A stretch of 64,000 nucleotides of DNA from Halictus rubicundus (Eukaryota; Arthropoda; Insecta; Hymenoptera; Halictidae), in contig NW_027488580.1 of NCBI RefSeq assembly GCF_050948215.1, positions 62,001 to 126,000 of the forward strand, written 5' to 3'. Made by a program: the position numbers and the translations under genes. Below the pieces are notes generated by a model. It saw nothing but the letters and a program-made list of their open reading frames with translations, made no database searches and was not told where the DNA came from. Positions 1 through 14,278 of the stretch are shown in pieces (the stretch's first letter is position 1; each line of letters opens with the position of its first letter).

Positions 1-420
1 CCTATCCTATCCTCTATCCTATCCTATCCTATCCTCTATCCTATCCTATCCTCTATCCTATCCTATCCTCTATCCTATCCTATCCTCTATCCTATCCTAT
101 CCTCAATCCTATCCTATCCTCTATCCTATCCTATTCTCTATCCTATCCTATCCTCTATCCAATCCTATCCTCTATCCTATCCTATCCGCTATCCTATCAT
201 ATCCTCTATCCTATCCAATCCTCTATCCTATCCTCTATCCTATCCTCTCCTCTATCCTATAGTATCCTCTATCCTATCCTATCGTATCCTCTATCCTATC
301 CTATCCTCTATCCTATCCTATCCTCTATCCTATCCTATCCTCTATCCTATCCTATCCTCTATCCTATCCTATCCTCTATCCTATCCTATCCTCTATCCTA
401 TCCTATCCTCTATCCTATCC

Positions 421-1210
421 TATCCTCTATCATATCCTATCCTCTTGCCTATAATATCATCTACCCTATCCTATCCTCTATCCTATCCAATCCCCTACCC
501 TATCCTCTATCCTATCCTATCCTCTATCGTCTGCTCTATCCTATCCTATCCACTATCCTATCCTATCCTCAATGCTATCCTATTCTCTATCCTCACCTAT
601 CCTTTATAGTATCCAATCCTCTACCCTATCCTATCCTCTATCCTATACTATCCTCCATCGTCTCCTATCCTCTATCCTATCCAATCCCCTATCCTATCCT
701 CTATCCTATCCTATCCTCTATCCTATCCTATCCTCTATCCTGTCGTATCCTCTATAATATCGTATCCTCTATCATATCCTATCCTCTTTCCTATAATATC
801 ATCTATCCTATCCAATCTCTATCGTCTCCTTTCCTCTATCCTATCCAATCCCCTATCTTATCTTCTATCGTCTCCTGTCCTCTATCCTATCCAATCCCCT
901 ATCCTATCCTCTATCCTATCCTATCCTCTATCCTATCCTACCCTCAATCCTATCCTATCCTATGCTCTATCCTATTCTATACTCTATCCTATCCTATCCT
1001 CTATCCTATCCTATCCTCTATCGTATCCTATCCTCTATCCTAACCTATCCTCTATCCTATCCTATCCTCTATCCTATCCTATCCTCTATCCTATCCTATC
1101 CTCTATCCTAACCTATCCTCTATCCTATCCTATCCTCAACGCTATCCTATCCTCATTACTATCCTATACTCCATTATATCCTATCCGCTATCGTATCATA
1201 TCCTCTATCC
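421..1210. repeat. Duplicated variant module, copy at 5361-6150
   Basis: The order of rare variants here (CTTGCC, GTCTGC, CAATGC, TTTATAGTATCC, CCATCGTCTCC, TCTTGTCG-like monomers, CAACGC, CCATTATATCC) recurs 4940 bp downstream with only scattered substitutions, for instance CTACCC for CTATCC near 631 and 5571. The match starts abruptly inside plain monomers and ends near 1210, as expected for unequal exchange or segmental duplication within a satellite. Confidence 0.8.
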
Positions 1211-2229
1211 TATCCTCTATCCTATCCTATCCTCTATCCTCTCCTATCCTTTATACTAACCAATTCTCTATCCTATCCTCTATCCTATCCTATCCTCTAT
1301 CCTATCCTATCCTCTATCCTATCCTATCCTCTATCCTATCCTCTATCCTCTATCCTATCCTATCCTCTATCCTATCCTATCCTCTATCCTATCCTATCCT
1401 CTATCCTATCCTATCCTCTATCCTATCCTATCCTCTATCCTATCCTATCCTCTATCCTATCCTATCCTCTATCCTATCCTATCATCTATCCTATCCTATC
1501 CTCTATCCTATCCTATCCTCTATCCTATCCTATCCTCTATCCTATCCTATCCTCTATCCTATCCTATCCTCTATCCTATCCTATCCTCTATCCTATCCTA
1601 TCCTCTATCCTATCCTATCCTCTATCCTATCCTATCCTCTATCCTATCCTATCCTCTATCCTATCCTATCCTCTATCCTATCCTATCCTATCCTCTACCC
1701 TAACCTATCCTCTATCTTATCCAATCCTCTATCCTATCCTATCCTCTATCCTATCCTATCCTCCATCGTCTCCTATCCTCTATCATATCCAATCCCCTAT
1801 CCTATCCTCGATCCTATCCTATCCTCTATCGTCTGCTCTATCCTATCCTACCCACTATCCTATCCTATCCTCAATGCTATCCTATTCTCTAACCTCACCT
1901 ATCCTTTATACTATCCAACCCTCTATCCTATCCTATCCTCTATCATATCCTTTCCTCCATCGTCTCCTATCCTCTATCCTATCCAATCCTCTATCCTATC
2001 CTCTATCCTATCCTATCCTCTATCCTATCCAATCCCCTATCCTATCCTCTATCCTATCCTATCCTCTATCCTATCCAATCCCCTATCTTATCTTATATCG
2101 TCTCCTGTCCTCTATCCTATCCAATCCTCTATCCTATCCTCTATCCTATCCTATCCTCTATCCTATCCTATACTCTATCCTATCCTATCCTCTATCCTAT
2201 CCTATCCTCTATCCTATCCTATCCTCTAT

Positions 2230-4430
2230 CCTATCCTATCCTCTATCCTAACCTATCCTCTATCCTATCCTATCCTCTATCCTATCCTATCCTCAACGCT
2301 ATCCTATCCTCATTACTATCGTATACTCCATTATATCCTATCCGCTATCGTATCATATCCTCTATCCTAACCTATCCTCTATCTTATCCAATCCTCTATC
2401 CTATCCTATCCTATATCCTATCCTGTCTTCCATCGTCTCCTATCCTCTATCCTATCCAATCCCCTATCCTATCCTCGATCCTATCCTATCCTCTATCGTC
2501 TGCTCTATCCTATCCTATCCACTATCCTATCCTATCCACAATGCTATCCTCTTCTCTATCCTCACCTATCCTTTATACTATCCAATCCTCTATCCTAACC
2601 TATCCTGTATCCTATCCTATCCTCTTTCCTATCCTATCCTCTATCCTATCCTATCCTCTATCCTAACCTACCCTCTACGCTATCCTATCCTCATTACTAT
2701 CGTATACTCCATTATATCCTATCCGCTATCGTATCATATCCTCTATCCTAACCTATCCTCTATCTTATCCAATCCTCTATCCTATCCTATCCTCTATCCT
2801 ATCCTGTCCTCCATCGTCTCAAATCCTCTATCCTATCCAATCCCCTATCCTATCCTCGATCCTATCCTATCCTCTATCGTCTGCTCTATCCTATCCTATC
2901 CACTATCCTATCCTATCCACAATGCTATCCTATTCTCTATCCTCACCTATCCTTTATACTATCCAATCCTCTATCCTAACCTATCCTCTATCCTATCCTA
3001 TCCTACATCCTATCCTATCCTCCATCGTCTCCAATCCTCTATCCTATCCAATCCCCTATCCTATCCTCTATCCTATCCTATCCTCTATCCTATCCTATCC
3101 TCTATCCTATCCTATCCTCTATCCGATCCTATCCTCTATCCTATCCTATCCTCTATAATATCGTATCCTATATCATATTCTATCCTCTTGCCTGTAATAT
3201 CATCTATCCTATCCTATTCTCTATCCTATCCTATCCTCTATCCTATATTATCCTCTATCGTCTCCTGTCCTCTATCCTATCCAATCCCCTACCCTATCCT
3301 GTATCCTATCCTATCCTCTATTCTATCCAATCCTACATCCTATCCTATCCTCCATCGTCTCCAATCCTCTATCCTATCCAATCCCCTATCCTATCCTCTA
3401 TCCTATCCTATCCTCTATCCTATCCTATCCTCTATCCTATCCTATCCTCTATCCTATCCTATCCTCTATCCGATCCTATCCTCTATCCTATCCTATCCTC
3501 TATAATATCGTATCCTATATCATATTCTATCCTCTTGCCTGTAATATCATCTATCCTATCCTATTCTCTATCCTATCCTATCCTCTATCCTATATTATCC
3601 TCTATCGTCTCCTGTCCTCTATCCTATCCAATCCCCTATCCTATCCTCTGTCCTATCCTATCCGATACTCTATCCTATCCTATCCACTATCCTATCCTAT
3701 CCTCAATGCTATCCTATTCTCTATCCTCACCTATCCTTTATACTATCCAATCCTCTATCCTAACCTATCCTCTATCCTATCCTATCCTCTTTCCTATCCT
3801 ATCCTCTATCCTATCCTCTATCCTATCCTATCCTCTATCCTATCCTATCCTCTATCCTATCCTATCGTATCCTCTATCCTATCCTATCCTCTATCCTATC
3901 CTATCCTCTATCCTATCCTATCCTCTATAATATCGTATCCTCTATCATATCCTATCCTCTTGCCTATAATATCATCTATCCTATCCTATTCTCTATCCTA
4001 TCCTATCCTCTATCCTATCCTATCCTCTATCGTCTCCTATCCTCTATCCTATCCAATCCCCTATCCAATCCTCTATCCTATCGTATCCTGTATAATATCG
4101 TATCCTCTATCCTATCCTATCCTCTATCCGATCCTATCCTCTATCCTATCCTATCCTCTATAATATCGTATCCTATATCATATTCTATCCTCTTGCCTGT
4201 AATATCATCTATCCTATCCTATTCTCTATCCTATCCTATCCTCTATCCTATATTATCCTCTATCGTCTCCTGTCCTCTATCCTATCCAATCCCCTATCCT
4301 ATCCTCTGTCCTATCCTATCCGATACTCTATCCTATCCTATTCTCTATAATATCGTATCCTCTATCGTATCCTATCCTCTTTCCTATAATATCATCTATC
4401 CTATCCTATCCTCTATCCTATCCTATCCTA
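2230..4430. repeat. Higher-order satellite segment duplicated near 9.96-11.43 kb and 11.45-12.12 kb
   Basis: Variant strings in this segment recur at offsets of 7726, 7345 and 7005 bp; the changing offset marks internal deletions of whole repeat blocks. Part of it (2430-3100) also recurs at an offset of 9022 bp. A shorter internal repeat starting with a CTTGCCTGTAATATC variant recurs at 3188, 3535 and 4193 and again at 10533 and 11198, so the segment is itself made of sub-repeats about 0.35-0.66 kb apart. Confidence 0.75.
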
Positions 4431-5360
4431 TCCTCTATCCTATCCTATCCTATCCTCTATCCTATCCTATCCTCTATCCTATCCTATCCTCTATCCTATC
4501 CTATCCTCTATCCTATCCTATCCTCTATCCTATCCTATCCTCTATCCTATCCTATCCTCTATCCTATCCTATCCTCTATCCTATCCTATCCTCTATCCTA
4601 TCCTATCCTCTATCCTATCCTATCCTCTATCCTATCCTATTCTCTACACTATCCTAACCTCTATCCTATCCTATCCTCAACCCTATCCTATCCTCATTCC
4701 TATCCTATACTCCATTATATCCTATCCTCTATCCTATCCCATCCTCTATCCTATCCTATCCTCTATCCTATCCTATCCTCTATCCTATCCTATCCTCTAT
4801 TCTATCCTATCCTCTATCCTATCCTATCCTCTATCCTATCCTATCCTCTATCCTATCCTATCCTCTATCCTAACATATCCTCTATCCTATCCTATCCTCT
4901 ATCCTATGCTATCCTGAACCCTATCCTATCCTCATTCCTATCCTATACTCCATTATATCCTATCCGCTATCCTATCATATCCTCTATCCTATCCAATCCT
5001 CTATCCTATCCTCTATCCTATCCTATCCTCAACCCTATCCTATCCTCATTCCTATCCTATACTCCATTATATCCATCCGCTATCCTATCGTATCCTCTAT
5101 CCTATAATATCGTATCCTCTATCCTATCCTATCGTATCCTCTATCCTATCCTATCGTATCCTCTATCCTATCCTATCCTCTATCCTATCCTATCCTCTAT
5201 CCTATCCTATCCTCTATCCTATCCTATCCTCTATCCTATCCTATCCTCTATCCTATCCTATCCTCTATCCTATCCTATCCTCTATCCTATCCTATCCTCT
5301 ATCCTATCCTATCCTCTATCCTATCCTATCCTCTATCCTATCCTATCCTCTATAATATCG

Positions 5361-6150
5361 TATCCTCTATCATATCCTATCCTCTTGCCTATAATATCAT
5401 CTACCCTATCCTATCCTCTATCCTATCCAATCCCCTACCCTATCCTCTATCCTATCCTATCCTCTATCGTCTGCTCTATCCTATCCTATCCACTATCCTA
5501 TCCTATCCTCAATGCTATCCTATTCTCTATCCTCACCTATCCTTTATAGTATCCAATCCTCTATCCTATCCTATCCTCTATCCTATCCTATCCTCCATCG
5601 TCTCCTATGATCTATCCTATCCAATCCCCTATCCTATCCTCTATCCTATCCTATCCTCTATCCTATCCTATCCTCTACCCTGTCCTATCCTCTATAATAT
5701 CGTATCCTCTATCATATCCTATCCTCTCTCCTATAATATCATCTATCCTATCCAATCTCTATCGTCTCCTTTCCTCTATCCTATCCAATCCCCTATCTTA
5801 TCTTCTATCGTCTCCTGTCCTCTATCCTATCCAATCCCCTATCCTATCCTCTATCCTATCCTATCCTCTATCCTATCCTACCCTCAATCCTATCCTATCC
5901 TATGCTCTATCCTATTCTATACTCTATCCTATCCTATCCTCTATCCTATCCTATCCTCTATCGTATCCTATCCTCTATCCTAACCTATCCTCTATCCTAT
6001 CCTATCCTCTATCCTATCCTATCCTCTATCCTATCCTATCCTCTATCCTAACCTATCCTCTATCCTATCCTATCCTCAACGCTATCCTATCCTCATTACT
6101 ATCCTATACTCCATTATATCCTATCCGCTATCGTATCATATCCTCTATCC
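5361..6150. repeat. Duplicated variant module, partner of 421-1210
   Basis: Second copy of the module at 421-1210, at a constant offset of 4940 bp over nearly 800 bp. The stretch between the copies holds other modules, so this is a dispersed rather than immediately adjacent duplication. Confidence 0.8.
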
Positions 6151-6749
6151 TATAATATCCTCTATCCTATCCAATCCTCAACGCTATCCTATCCTCATTA
6201 CTATCCTATACTCCATTATATCTTATCCGCTATCCTCTCATATCCTCTATCCTATAATATCCTCTATCCTATCCAATCCTCTATCCTATCCTCTATCCTA
6301 TCCTATCCTCTATCCTATCCTATCCTCTATCCTATCCTATCCTCTATCCTATCCTATCCTCTATCCTATCCTATCCTCTATACTATCCTATCCTCTATCC
6401 TATCCTATCCTCTATCCTATCCTATCCTCTATCCTATCCTATCCTCTATCCTATCCTATCCTATCCTCTATCCTATCCTATCCTATCCTCTATCCTAACC
6501 TATCCTCTATCTTATCCAATCGTCTATCCTATCCTATCCTCTATCCTATCCTATCCTCCATCGTCTCCTATCCTCTATCCTATCCAATCCCCTATCCTAT
6601 CCTCTATCCTATCCTATCCTCTATCCTCTCCAATCCCCTATCTTATCTTATATCGTCTCCTGTCCTCTATCCTATCCTCTATCCTATCCTATCCTCTATC
6701 CTATCCTATCCTCTATCCTATCCTATCCTCTATCCTATCCTATCCTCTA

Positions 6750-9620
6750 TCCTAACCTATCCTCTATCCTAACCTATCCTCTATCCTATCCTATCCTCTA
6801 TCCTATCCTATCCTCAACGCTATCCTATCCTCATTACTATCGTATACTCCATTATATCCTATCCGCTATCGTATCATATCCTCTATCCTATAATATCCTC
6901 TATCCTATCCAATCGACTATCCTATCCTCTATCATATCCTGTATCCTATCCTATCCTCTATCCTATCCTATCCTCTATCCTATCCTATCCTCTATCCTAT
7001 CCTATCCTCTATCCTATCCTATCCTCTATCCTATCCTATCCTCTATCCTATCCTATCCTCTATCCTATCCTATCCTCTATCCTGTCCTATCCTCTATAAT
7101 ATCGTATCCTCTATCATATCCTATCCTCTTTCCTATTATATCATCTATCCTATCCAATCTCTATCGTCTCCTTTCCTCCATCCTATCCAATCGCCTATCT
7201 TATCTTCTACCGTCTCCTGTCCTCTATCCTATACAATCCCCTATCCTATCCTCTATCCTATCCTATCATCTATCCTATCCTACCATCAATCCTATCCTAT
7301 CCTATGCTCTATCCTATTCTATACTCTATCCTATCCCATCCTCTATCCTATCCTATCCTCTATCCTCTCCTATCCTTTATACTAACCAATCCTCTATCCT
7401 ATCCTCTATCCTATCCTATCCTCTATCCTATCCTATCCTCTATACTATCCTATCCTCTATCCTATCCTATCCTCTATCCTATCCTATCCTCTATCCTATC
7501 CTATCTTCTATCCTATCCTATAATCTATCCTATCCTATCCTCTATCCTATCCTATCCTCTATCCTATCCTATCCTCTATCCTATCCTATCCTCTATCCTA
7601 TCCTATCCTCTATCCTAACCTATCCTCTATCCTAACCTATCCTCTATCCTATCCTATCCTCTATCCTATCCTATCCTCAACGCTATCCTATCCTCATTAC
7701 TATCGTATACTCCATTATATCCTATCCGCTATCGTATCATATCCTCTATCCTATAATATCCTCTATCCTATCCAATCGACTATCCTATCCTCTATCATAT
7801 CCTGTATCCTATCCTATCCTCTATCCTATCCTATCCTCTATCCTATCCTATCCTCTATCCTATCCTATCCTCTATCCTATCCTATCCTCTATCCTATCCT
7901 ATCCTCTATCCTATCCTATCCTCTATCCTATCCTATCCTCTATCCTGTCCTATCCTCTATAATATCGTATCCTCTATCATATCCTATCCTCTTTCCTATT
8001 ATATCATCTATCCTATCCAATCTCTATCGTCTCCTTTCCTCCATCCTATCCAATCGCCTATCTTATCTTCTACCGTCTCCTGTCCTCTATCCTATACAAT
8101 CCCCTATCCTATCCTCTATCCTATCCTATCATCTATCCTATCCTACCATCAATCCTATCCTATCCTATGCTCTATCCTATTCTATACTCTATCCTATCCC
8201 ATCCTCTATCCTATCCTATCCTCTATCCTCTCCTATCCTTTATACTAACCAATCCTCTATCCTATCCTCTATCCTATCCTATCCTCTATCCTATCCTATC
8301 CTCTATACTATCCTATCCTCTATCCTATCCTATCCTCTATCCTATCCTATCCTCTATCCTATCCTATCTTCTATCCTATCCTATAATCTATCCTATCCTA
8401 TCCTCTATCCTATCCTATCCTCTATCCTATCCTATCCTCTATCCTATCCTATCCTCTATCCTATCCTATCCTCTATCCTATCCTATCCTCTATCCTATCC
8501 TATCCTCTATCGTCTGCTCTATCCTATCCTATCCACTATCCTATCCTATCCTCAATGCTATCCTATTCTCTATCCTCACCTATCCTTTATACTATCCAAT
8601 CCTCTATCCTATCCTATCCTCTATCCTATCCTATCCTCCATCGTCTCCTATCCTCTATCCTATCCAATCCCCTATCCTATCCTCTATCCTATCCTATCCT
8701 CTATCCTATCCAATCCCCTATCTTATCTTATATCGTCTCCTGTCCTCTATCCTATCCAATCCTCTATCCTATCCTCTATCCTATCCTATCCTCTATCCTA
8801 TCCTATCCTCTATCCTATCCTATCCTCTATCCTATCCTATCCTCTATCCTATCCTATCCTCTATCCTAACCTATCCTCTATCCTATCCTATCCTCTATCC
8901 TATCCTATCCTCAACGCTATCCTATCCTCATTACTATCGTATACTCCATTATATCCTATCCGCTATCGTATCATATCCTCTATCCTATAATATCCTCTAT
9001 CCTATCCAATCGTCTATCCTATCCTCTATCATATCCTGTATCCTATCCTATCCTCTATCCTATCCTATCCTCTATCCTATCCTATCCTCTATCCTATCCT
9101 ATCCTCTATCCTATCCTATCCTCTATCCTATCCTATCCTCTATCCTATCCTATCCTCTATCCTATCCTATCCTCTATCCTGTCCTATCCTCTATAATATC
9201 GTATCCTCTATCATATCCTATCCTCTTTCCTATTATATCATCTATCCTATCCAATCTCTATCGTCTCCTTTCCTCCATCCTATCCAATCGCCTATCTCAT
9301 CTTCTATCGTCTCCTGTCCTCTATCCTATACAATCCCCTATCCTATCCTCTATCCTATCCTATCATCTATCCTATCCTACCATCAATCCTATCCTATCCT
9401 ATGCTCTATCCTATTCTATACTCTATCCTATCCCATCCTCTATCCTATCCTATCCTCTATCCTCTCCTATCCTTTATACTAACCAATCCTCTATCCTATC
9501 CTCTATCCTATCCTATCCTCTATCCTATCCTATCCTCTATCCTATCCTATCCTCTATCCTATCCTATCCTCTATCCTATCCTATCCTCTATCATATCCTA
9601 TCCTCTTGCCTATGATATCA
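6750..9620. repeat. Three tandem higher-order repeats (863 and 1234 bp spacing)
   Basis: The variant series CAACGC, TACTATCGTATACTCC, CCAATCG, TTCCTATTATATC, CTTCTACCGTCTCC, TATGCTC, TTTATACTAACC appears three times. Spacing between the first two copies is 863 bp and between the second and third 1234 bp; the third carries an extra block of about 370 bp around 8500-8870. The first two copies share a private CCAATCGAC variant; the third reads CCAATCGTC. This suggests the first pair duplicated most recently. Edges are approximate because they lie in plain monomers. Confidence 0.8.
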
Positions 9621-12299
9621 TCTACCCTATCGTATCCTCTATCCTATCCTATCCTATCCTCTATCCTGTCCTATCCTCTATAAAATCGTATCCTCTATCA
9701 TATCCTATCCTCTTTCCTAACCTATCCTCTATCCTATCCTATCCTCTATCCTATCCAATCCCCTATCCTATCCTCTATCCTATCCTATCCTCTATCCTAT
9801 CCAATCCCCTATCTTATCTTATATCGTCTCCTGTCCTCTATCCTATCCAATCCTCTATCCTATCCTCTATCCTATCCTATCCTCTATCCTATCCTATACT
9901 CTATCCTATCCTATCCTCTATCCTATCCTATCCTCTATCCTATCCTATCCTCTATCCTATCCTATCCTCTATCCTAACCTATCCTCTATCCTATCCTATC
10001 CTCTATCCTATCCTATCCTCAACGCTATCCTATCCTCATTACTATCGTATACTCCATTATATCCTATCCGCTATCGTATCATATCCTCTATCCTAACCTA
10101 TCCTCTATCTTATCCAATCCTCTATCCTATCCTATCCTCTATCCTATCCTGTCTTCCATCGTCTCCTATCCTTTATCCTATCCAATCCCCTATCCTATCC
10201 TCGATCCTATCCTATCCTCTATCGTCTGCTCTATCCTATCCTATCCACTATCCTATCCTATCCACAATGCTATCCTATTCTCTATCCTCACCTATCCTTT
10301 ATACTATCCAATCCTCTATCCTAACCTATCCTCTATCCTATCCTATCCTACATCCTATCCTATCCTCCATCGTCTCCAATCCTCTATCCTATCCAATCCC
10401 CTATCCTATCCTCTATCCTATCCTATCCTCTATCCTATCCTATCCTCTATCCTATCCTATCCTCTATCCTATCCTATCCTCTATCCGATCCTATCCTCTA
10501 TAATATCGTATCCTATATCATATTCTATCCTCTTGCCTGTAATATCATCTATCCTATCCTATTCTCTATCCTATCCTATCCTCTATCCTATATTATCCTC
10601 TATCGTCTCCTGTCTTCTATCCTATCCAATCCCCTATCCTATCCTCGATCCTATCCTATCCTCTATCGTCTGCTCTATCCTATCATATCCACTATCCTAT
10701 CCTATCCTCAATGCTATCCTATTCTCTATCCTCACCTATCCTTTATACTATCCAATCCTCTATCCTAACCTATCCTCTATCCTATCCTATCCTCTTTCCT
10801 ATCCTATCCTCTATCCTATCCTCTATCCTATCCTATCCTCTATCCTATCCTATCCTCTATCCTATCCTATCGTATCCTCTATCCTATCCTATCCTCTATC
10901 CTATCCTATCCTCTATCCTATCCTATCCTCTATAACATCGTATCCTCTATCATATCCTATCCTCTTGCCTATAATATCATCTATCCTATCCTATTCTCTA
11001 TCCTATCCTATCCTCTATCCTATCCTATCCTCTATCGTCTCCTATCCTCTATCCTATCCAATCCCCTATCCAATCCTCTATCCTATCGTATCCTGTATAA
11101 TATCGTATCCTCTATCGTATCCTATCCTCTATCCGATCCTATCCTCTATCCTATCCTATCCTCTATAATATCGTATCCTATATCATATTCTATCCTCTTG
11201 CCTGTAATATCATCTATCCTATCCTATTCTCTATCCTATCCTATCCTCTATCCTATATTATCCTCTATCGTCTCCTGTCCTCTATCCTACCCAATCCCCT
11301 ATCCTATCCTCTGGCCTATCCTATCCGATACTCTATCCTATCCTATTCTCTATAATATCGTATCCTCTATCGTATCCTATCCTCTTTCCTATAATATCAT
11401 CTATCCTATCCTATCCTCTATCCTATCCTATCCTCTATCCTATCCTGTCTTCCATCGTCTCCTATCCTCTATCCTATCCAATCCCGTATCCTATCCTCGA
11501 TCCTATCCTATCCTCTATCGTCTGCTCTATCCTATCCTATCCACTATCCTATCCTATCCACAATGCTATCCTATTCTCTATCCTCACCTATCCTTTATAC
11601 TATCCAATCCTCTATCCTAACCTATCCTCTATCCTATCCTATCCTCTTTCCTATCCTATCCTCTATCCTATCCTATCCTCTATCCTAACCTACCCTCTAC
11701 GCTATCCTATCCTCATTACTATCGTATACTCCATTATATCCTATCCGCTATCGTATCATATCCTCTATCCTAACCTATCCTCTATCTTATCCAATCCTCT
11801 ATCCTATCCTATCCTCTATCCTATCCTGTCCTCCATCGTCTCAAATCCTCTATCCTATCCAATCCCCTATCCTATCCTCGATCCTATCCTATCCTCTATC
11901 GTCTGCTCTATCCTATCCTATCCACTATCCTATCCTATCCACAATGCTATCCTATTCTCTATCCTCACCTATCCTTTATACTATCCAATCCTCTATCCTA
12001 ACCTATCCTCTATCCTATCCTATCCTACATCCTATCCTATCCTCCATCGTCTCCAATCCTCTATCCTATCCAATCCCCTATCCTATCCTCTATCCTATCC
12101 TATCCTCTATCCTATCCTATCCTCTATCCTATCCTATCCTCTATCCTATCCAATCCCCTATCCTATCCTCTATCCTATCCTATCCTCTATCCTATCCTAT
12201 CCTCTATCCTATCCTCTATCCTATCCTCTATCCTATCCTATCCTCTATCCTATCCTATCCTCTATCCTATCCTATCCTCTATCCTATCCTATCCTCTAT

Positions 12300-14068
12300 C
12301 TGATCCTATCCTCTAGCCTATCCTATCCTCTATCCTATCCTATCCTCTATAATATCGTATCCTCTATCATATCCTATCCTCTTGCCTATAATATCATCTA
12401 TCCTATCCTATTCTCTATCCTATCCTATCCTCTATCCTATCCTATCCTCTATAATATCGTATCCTCTATCATATCCTATCCTCTTGCCTATAATATCATC
12501 TATCCTATCCTATTCTCTATCCTATCCTATCCTCTATCCTATCCTATCCTCTATCGTCTCCTATCCTCTATCCTATCCAATCCCCTATCCAATCCTCTAT
12601 CCTATCGTATCCTGTATAATATCGTATCCTCTATCATATTCTATCCTGTATCCTATAATATCATCTATCCTATCCTATCCTCTATCCTATCCTATCCTCT
12701 ATCCTATCCAATCCTACATCCTATCCTATCCGCTTTGCTATCCTATCCTCTATCCTATCCTATCCTATCCGCTTTGCTATCCTATCCTCTATCCTATCCT
12801 ATCCTCTCTCCTATCCTATCCTCCATCGTCTCCTATCCTCTATCCTATCCAATCCCCTACCCTATCCTCTATCCTATCATATCCTCTATCCTATCCAATC
12901 CTACATCCTATCCTATCCCCCATCGTCTCCTATCCTCTATCCTATCCAATCCCCTATCCTATCCTCTATCCTATCCTATCCTCTATCCTATCCTATCCTC
13001 TATCATATCCTATTCTCTATCGTCTCCTGTCCTCTATTCTATCAAATCCCCTATCTTATCCTCTATCGTGTCCTGTCCTCTATCCTATCCAATCCCCTAT
13101 CCTATCCTCTATGCTATCGTATCCTCTATAATATCGTAACCTCTATCATATTCTATCCTCTATCCTATAATATCATCTATCCTCTATCCTATCCTATCCT
13201 CTATCCTATCCTATCCTCTATCCTATCCTATCCTCTATCTGATCCTATCCTCTAGCCTAGCCTATCCTCTATCCTATCCTATCCTCTATAATATCGTATC
13301 CTCTATCATATCCTATCCTCTTGCCTATAATATCATCTATCCTATCCTATTCTCTATCCTATCCTATCCTCTATCGTCTCCTATCCTCTATCCTATCCAA
13401 TCCCCTATCCAATCCTCTATCCTATCGTATCCTGTATAATATAGTATCCTCTATCATATTCTATCCTCTATCCTATAATATCATCTATCCTATCCTCTCC
13501 TCTATCCTATCCTGCCCTCTATCCTATCCTATCGTATCCTCTATCCTATCCTATCGTATCCTCTATCCTATCCTATCGTATCCTCTATCCTATCCTATCC
13601 TCTATCCTATCCTATCCTCTATCCTATCCTATCCTCTATCCTATCCTCTATCCTATCCTCTATCCTATCCTCTATCCTATCCTATCCTCTATAATATCGT
13701 ATCCTCTATCATATCCTATCCTTTTACCTATAATATCATCTACCCTATCCTATCCTCTATCCTATCCAATCCCCTACCCTATCCTCTATCCTATCCTATC
13801 CTCTATCGTCTGCTCTATCCTATCCTATCCACTATCCTATCCTATCCTCAATGCTATCCTATTCTCTATCCTCACCTATCCTTTATAGTATCCAATCCTC
13901 TATCCTATCCTATCCTCTATCCTATCCTATCCTCCATCGTCTCCTATCCTCTATCCTATCCAATCCCCTATCCTATCCTCTATCCTATCCTATCCTCCAT
14001 CCTATCCTATCCTCTATCCTGTCCTATCCTCTATAATATCGTATCCTCTATCATATCCTATCCTATCC
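12300..14068. repeat. Satellite segment paralogous to about 38.7-40.95 kb (left flank of Gypsy element)
   Basis: Rare variants CTGATCC, CTAGCC, CTTGCC, CTTTGC and CTTTTACC occur in the same order here and at 38.72-40.95 kb. The offset is 26321 bp at first and 26884 bp near the LTR, because the second copy holds an extra block of roughly 0.56 kb. The last 750 bp before the LTR match at a constant offset. This makes the two LTR insertions positional paralogues. Confidence 0.88.
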
Positions 14069-14101
14069 GAGTTTGTTACATATATATACATTAATGTTGG
14101 T

Positions 14102-14206
14102 GACGATCGATCGTCGGCAGTCAGCTGGGACGATCTGACATTCATCCGTTTGTCTCGTCTGCTCGTTTCACTGGTAACCGGTTGTCATTACAAGCCGACG
14201 ATCGAT
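14102..14206 (+). promoter_or_regulatory. LTR palindrome and inverted repeat
   Basis: GACGATCGATCGTC (14102-14115) is a perfect 14-bp palindrome. Its right half, ATCGATCGTCGGC (14106-14118), is also the exact reverse complement of GCCGACGATCGAT at 14194-14206, giving a 13-bp stem with a loop of about 75 nt. The same sequence is present in all three LTR copies of the window. It could be a protein-binding site or an RNA structure in the leader; function is not known. Confidence 0.75.
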
Positions 14207-14272
14207 TTGTTTATAACAACCTGATGTTTGAGCGTGAACAGCGTAACACCAGAATTTGTAAAACCGTCAAAC

Positions 14273-14278
14273 AATAAA
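14273..14278 (+). promoter_or_regulatory. Polyadenylation signal in 5' LTR
   Basis: AATAAA lies 15 bp before the LTR end, a usual position for the signal that ends the transcript in the 3' LTR, where the same hexamer is at 19224-19229. In the 5' LTR it must be bypassed for full-length transcription. Confidence 0.6.

Larger units (their letters stand above)
1..14068. repeat. 17-bp satellite array, block 1 (left edge of window to Gypsy element)
   Basis: Tandem monomers of TATCCTATCCTATCCTC with interspersed variant monomers (CCTAACC, CCAATCCCC, CTATCGTCTCC, CTTGCCTATAATATC and others). Exact runs, for example about 1370-1680, alternate with variant-rich modules. Variant order is repeated over long distances: about 421-1210 matches 5361-6150, 2430-3100 matches 11452-12122, and parts of 2230-4430 match 9960-11430. 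No gene is seen. The long + strand open frames exist only because the monomer has no stop in any + frame. The block runs off the left edge, so the true array is longer. Confidence 0.97.

Noticed and set aside
1..14068. CRISPR array
   Set aside because: Repeats are directly adjacent 17-mers without unique spacers, in a eukaryotic retrotransposon context.
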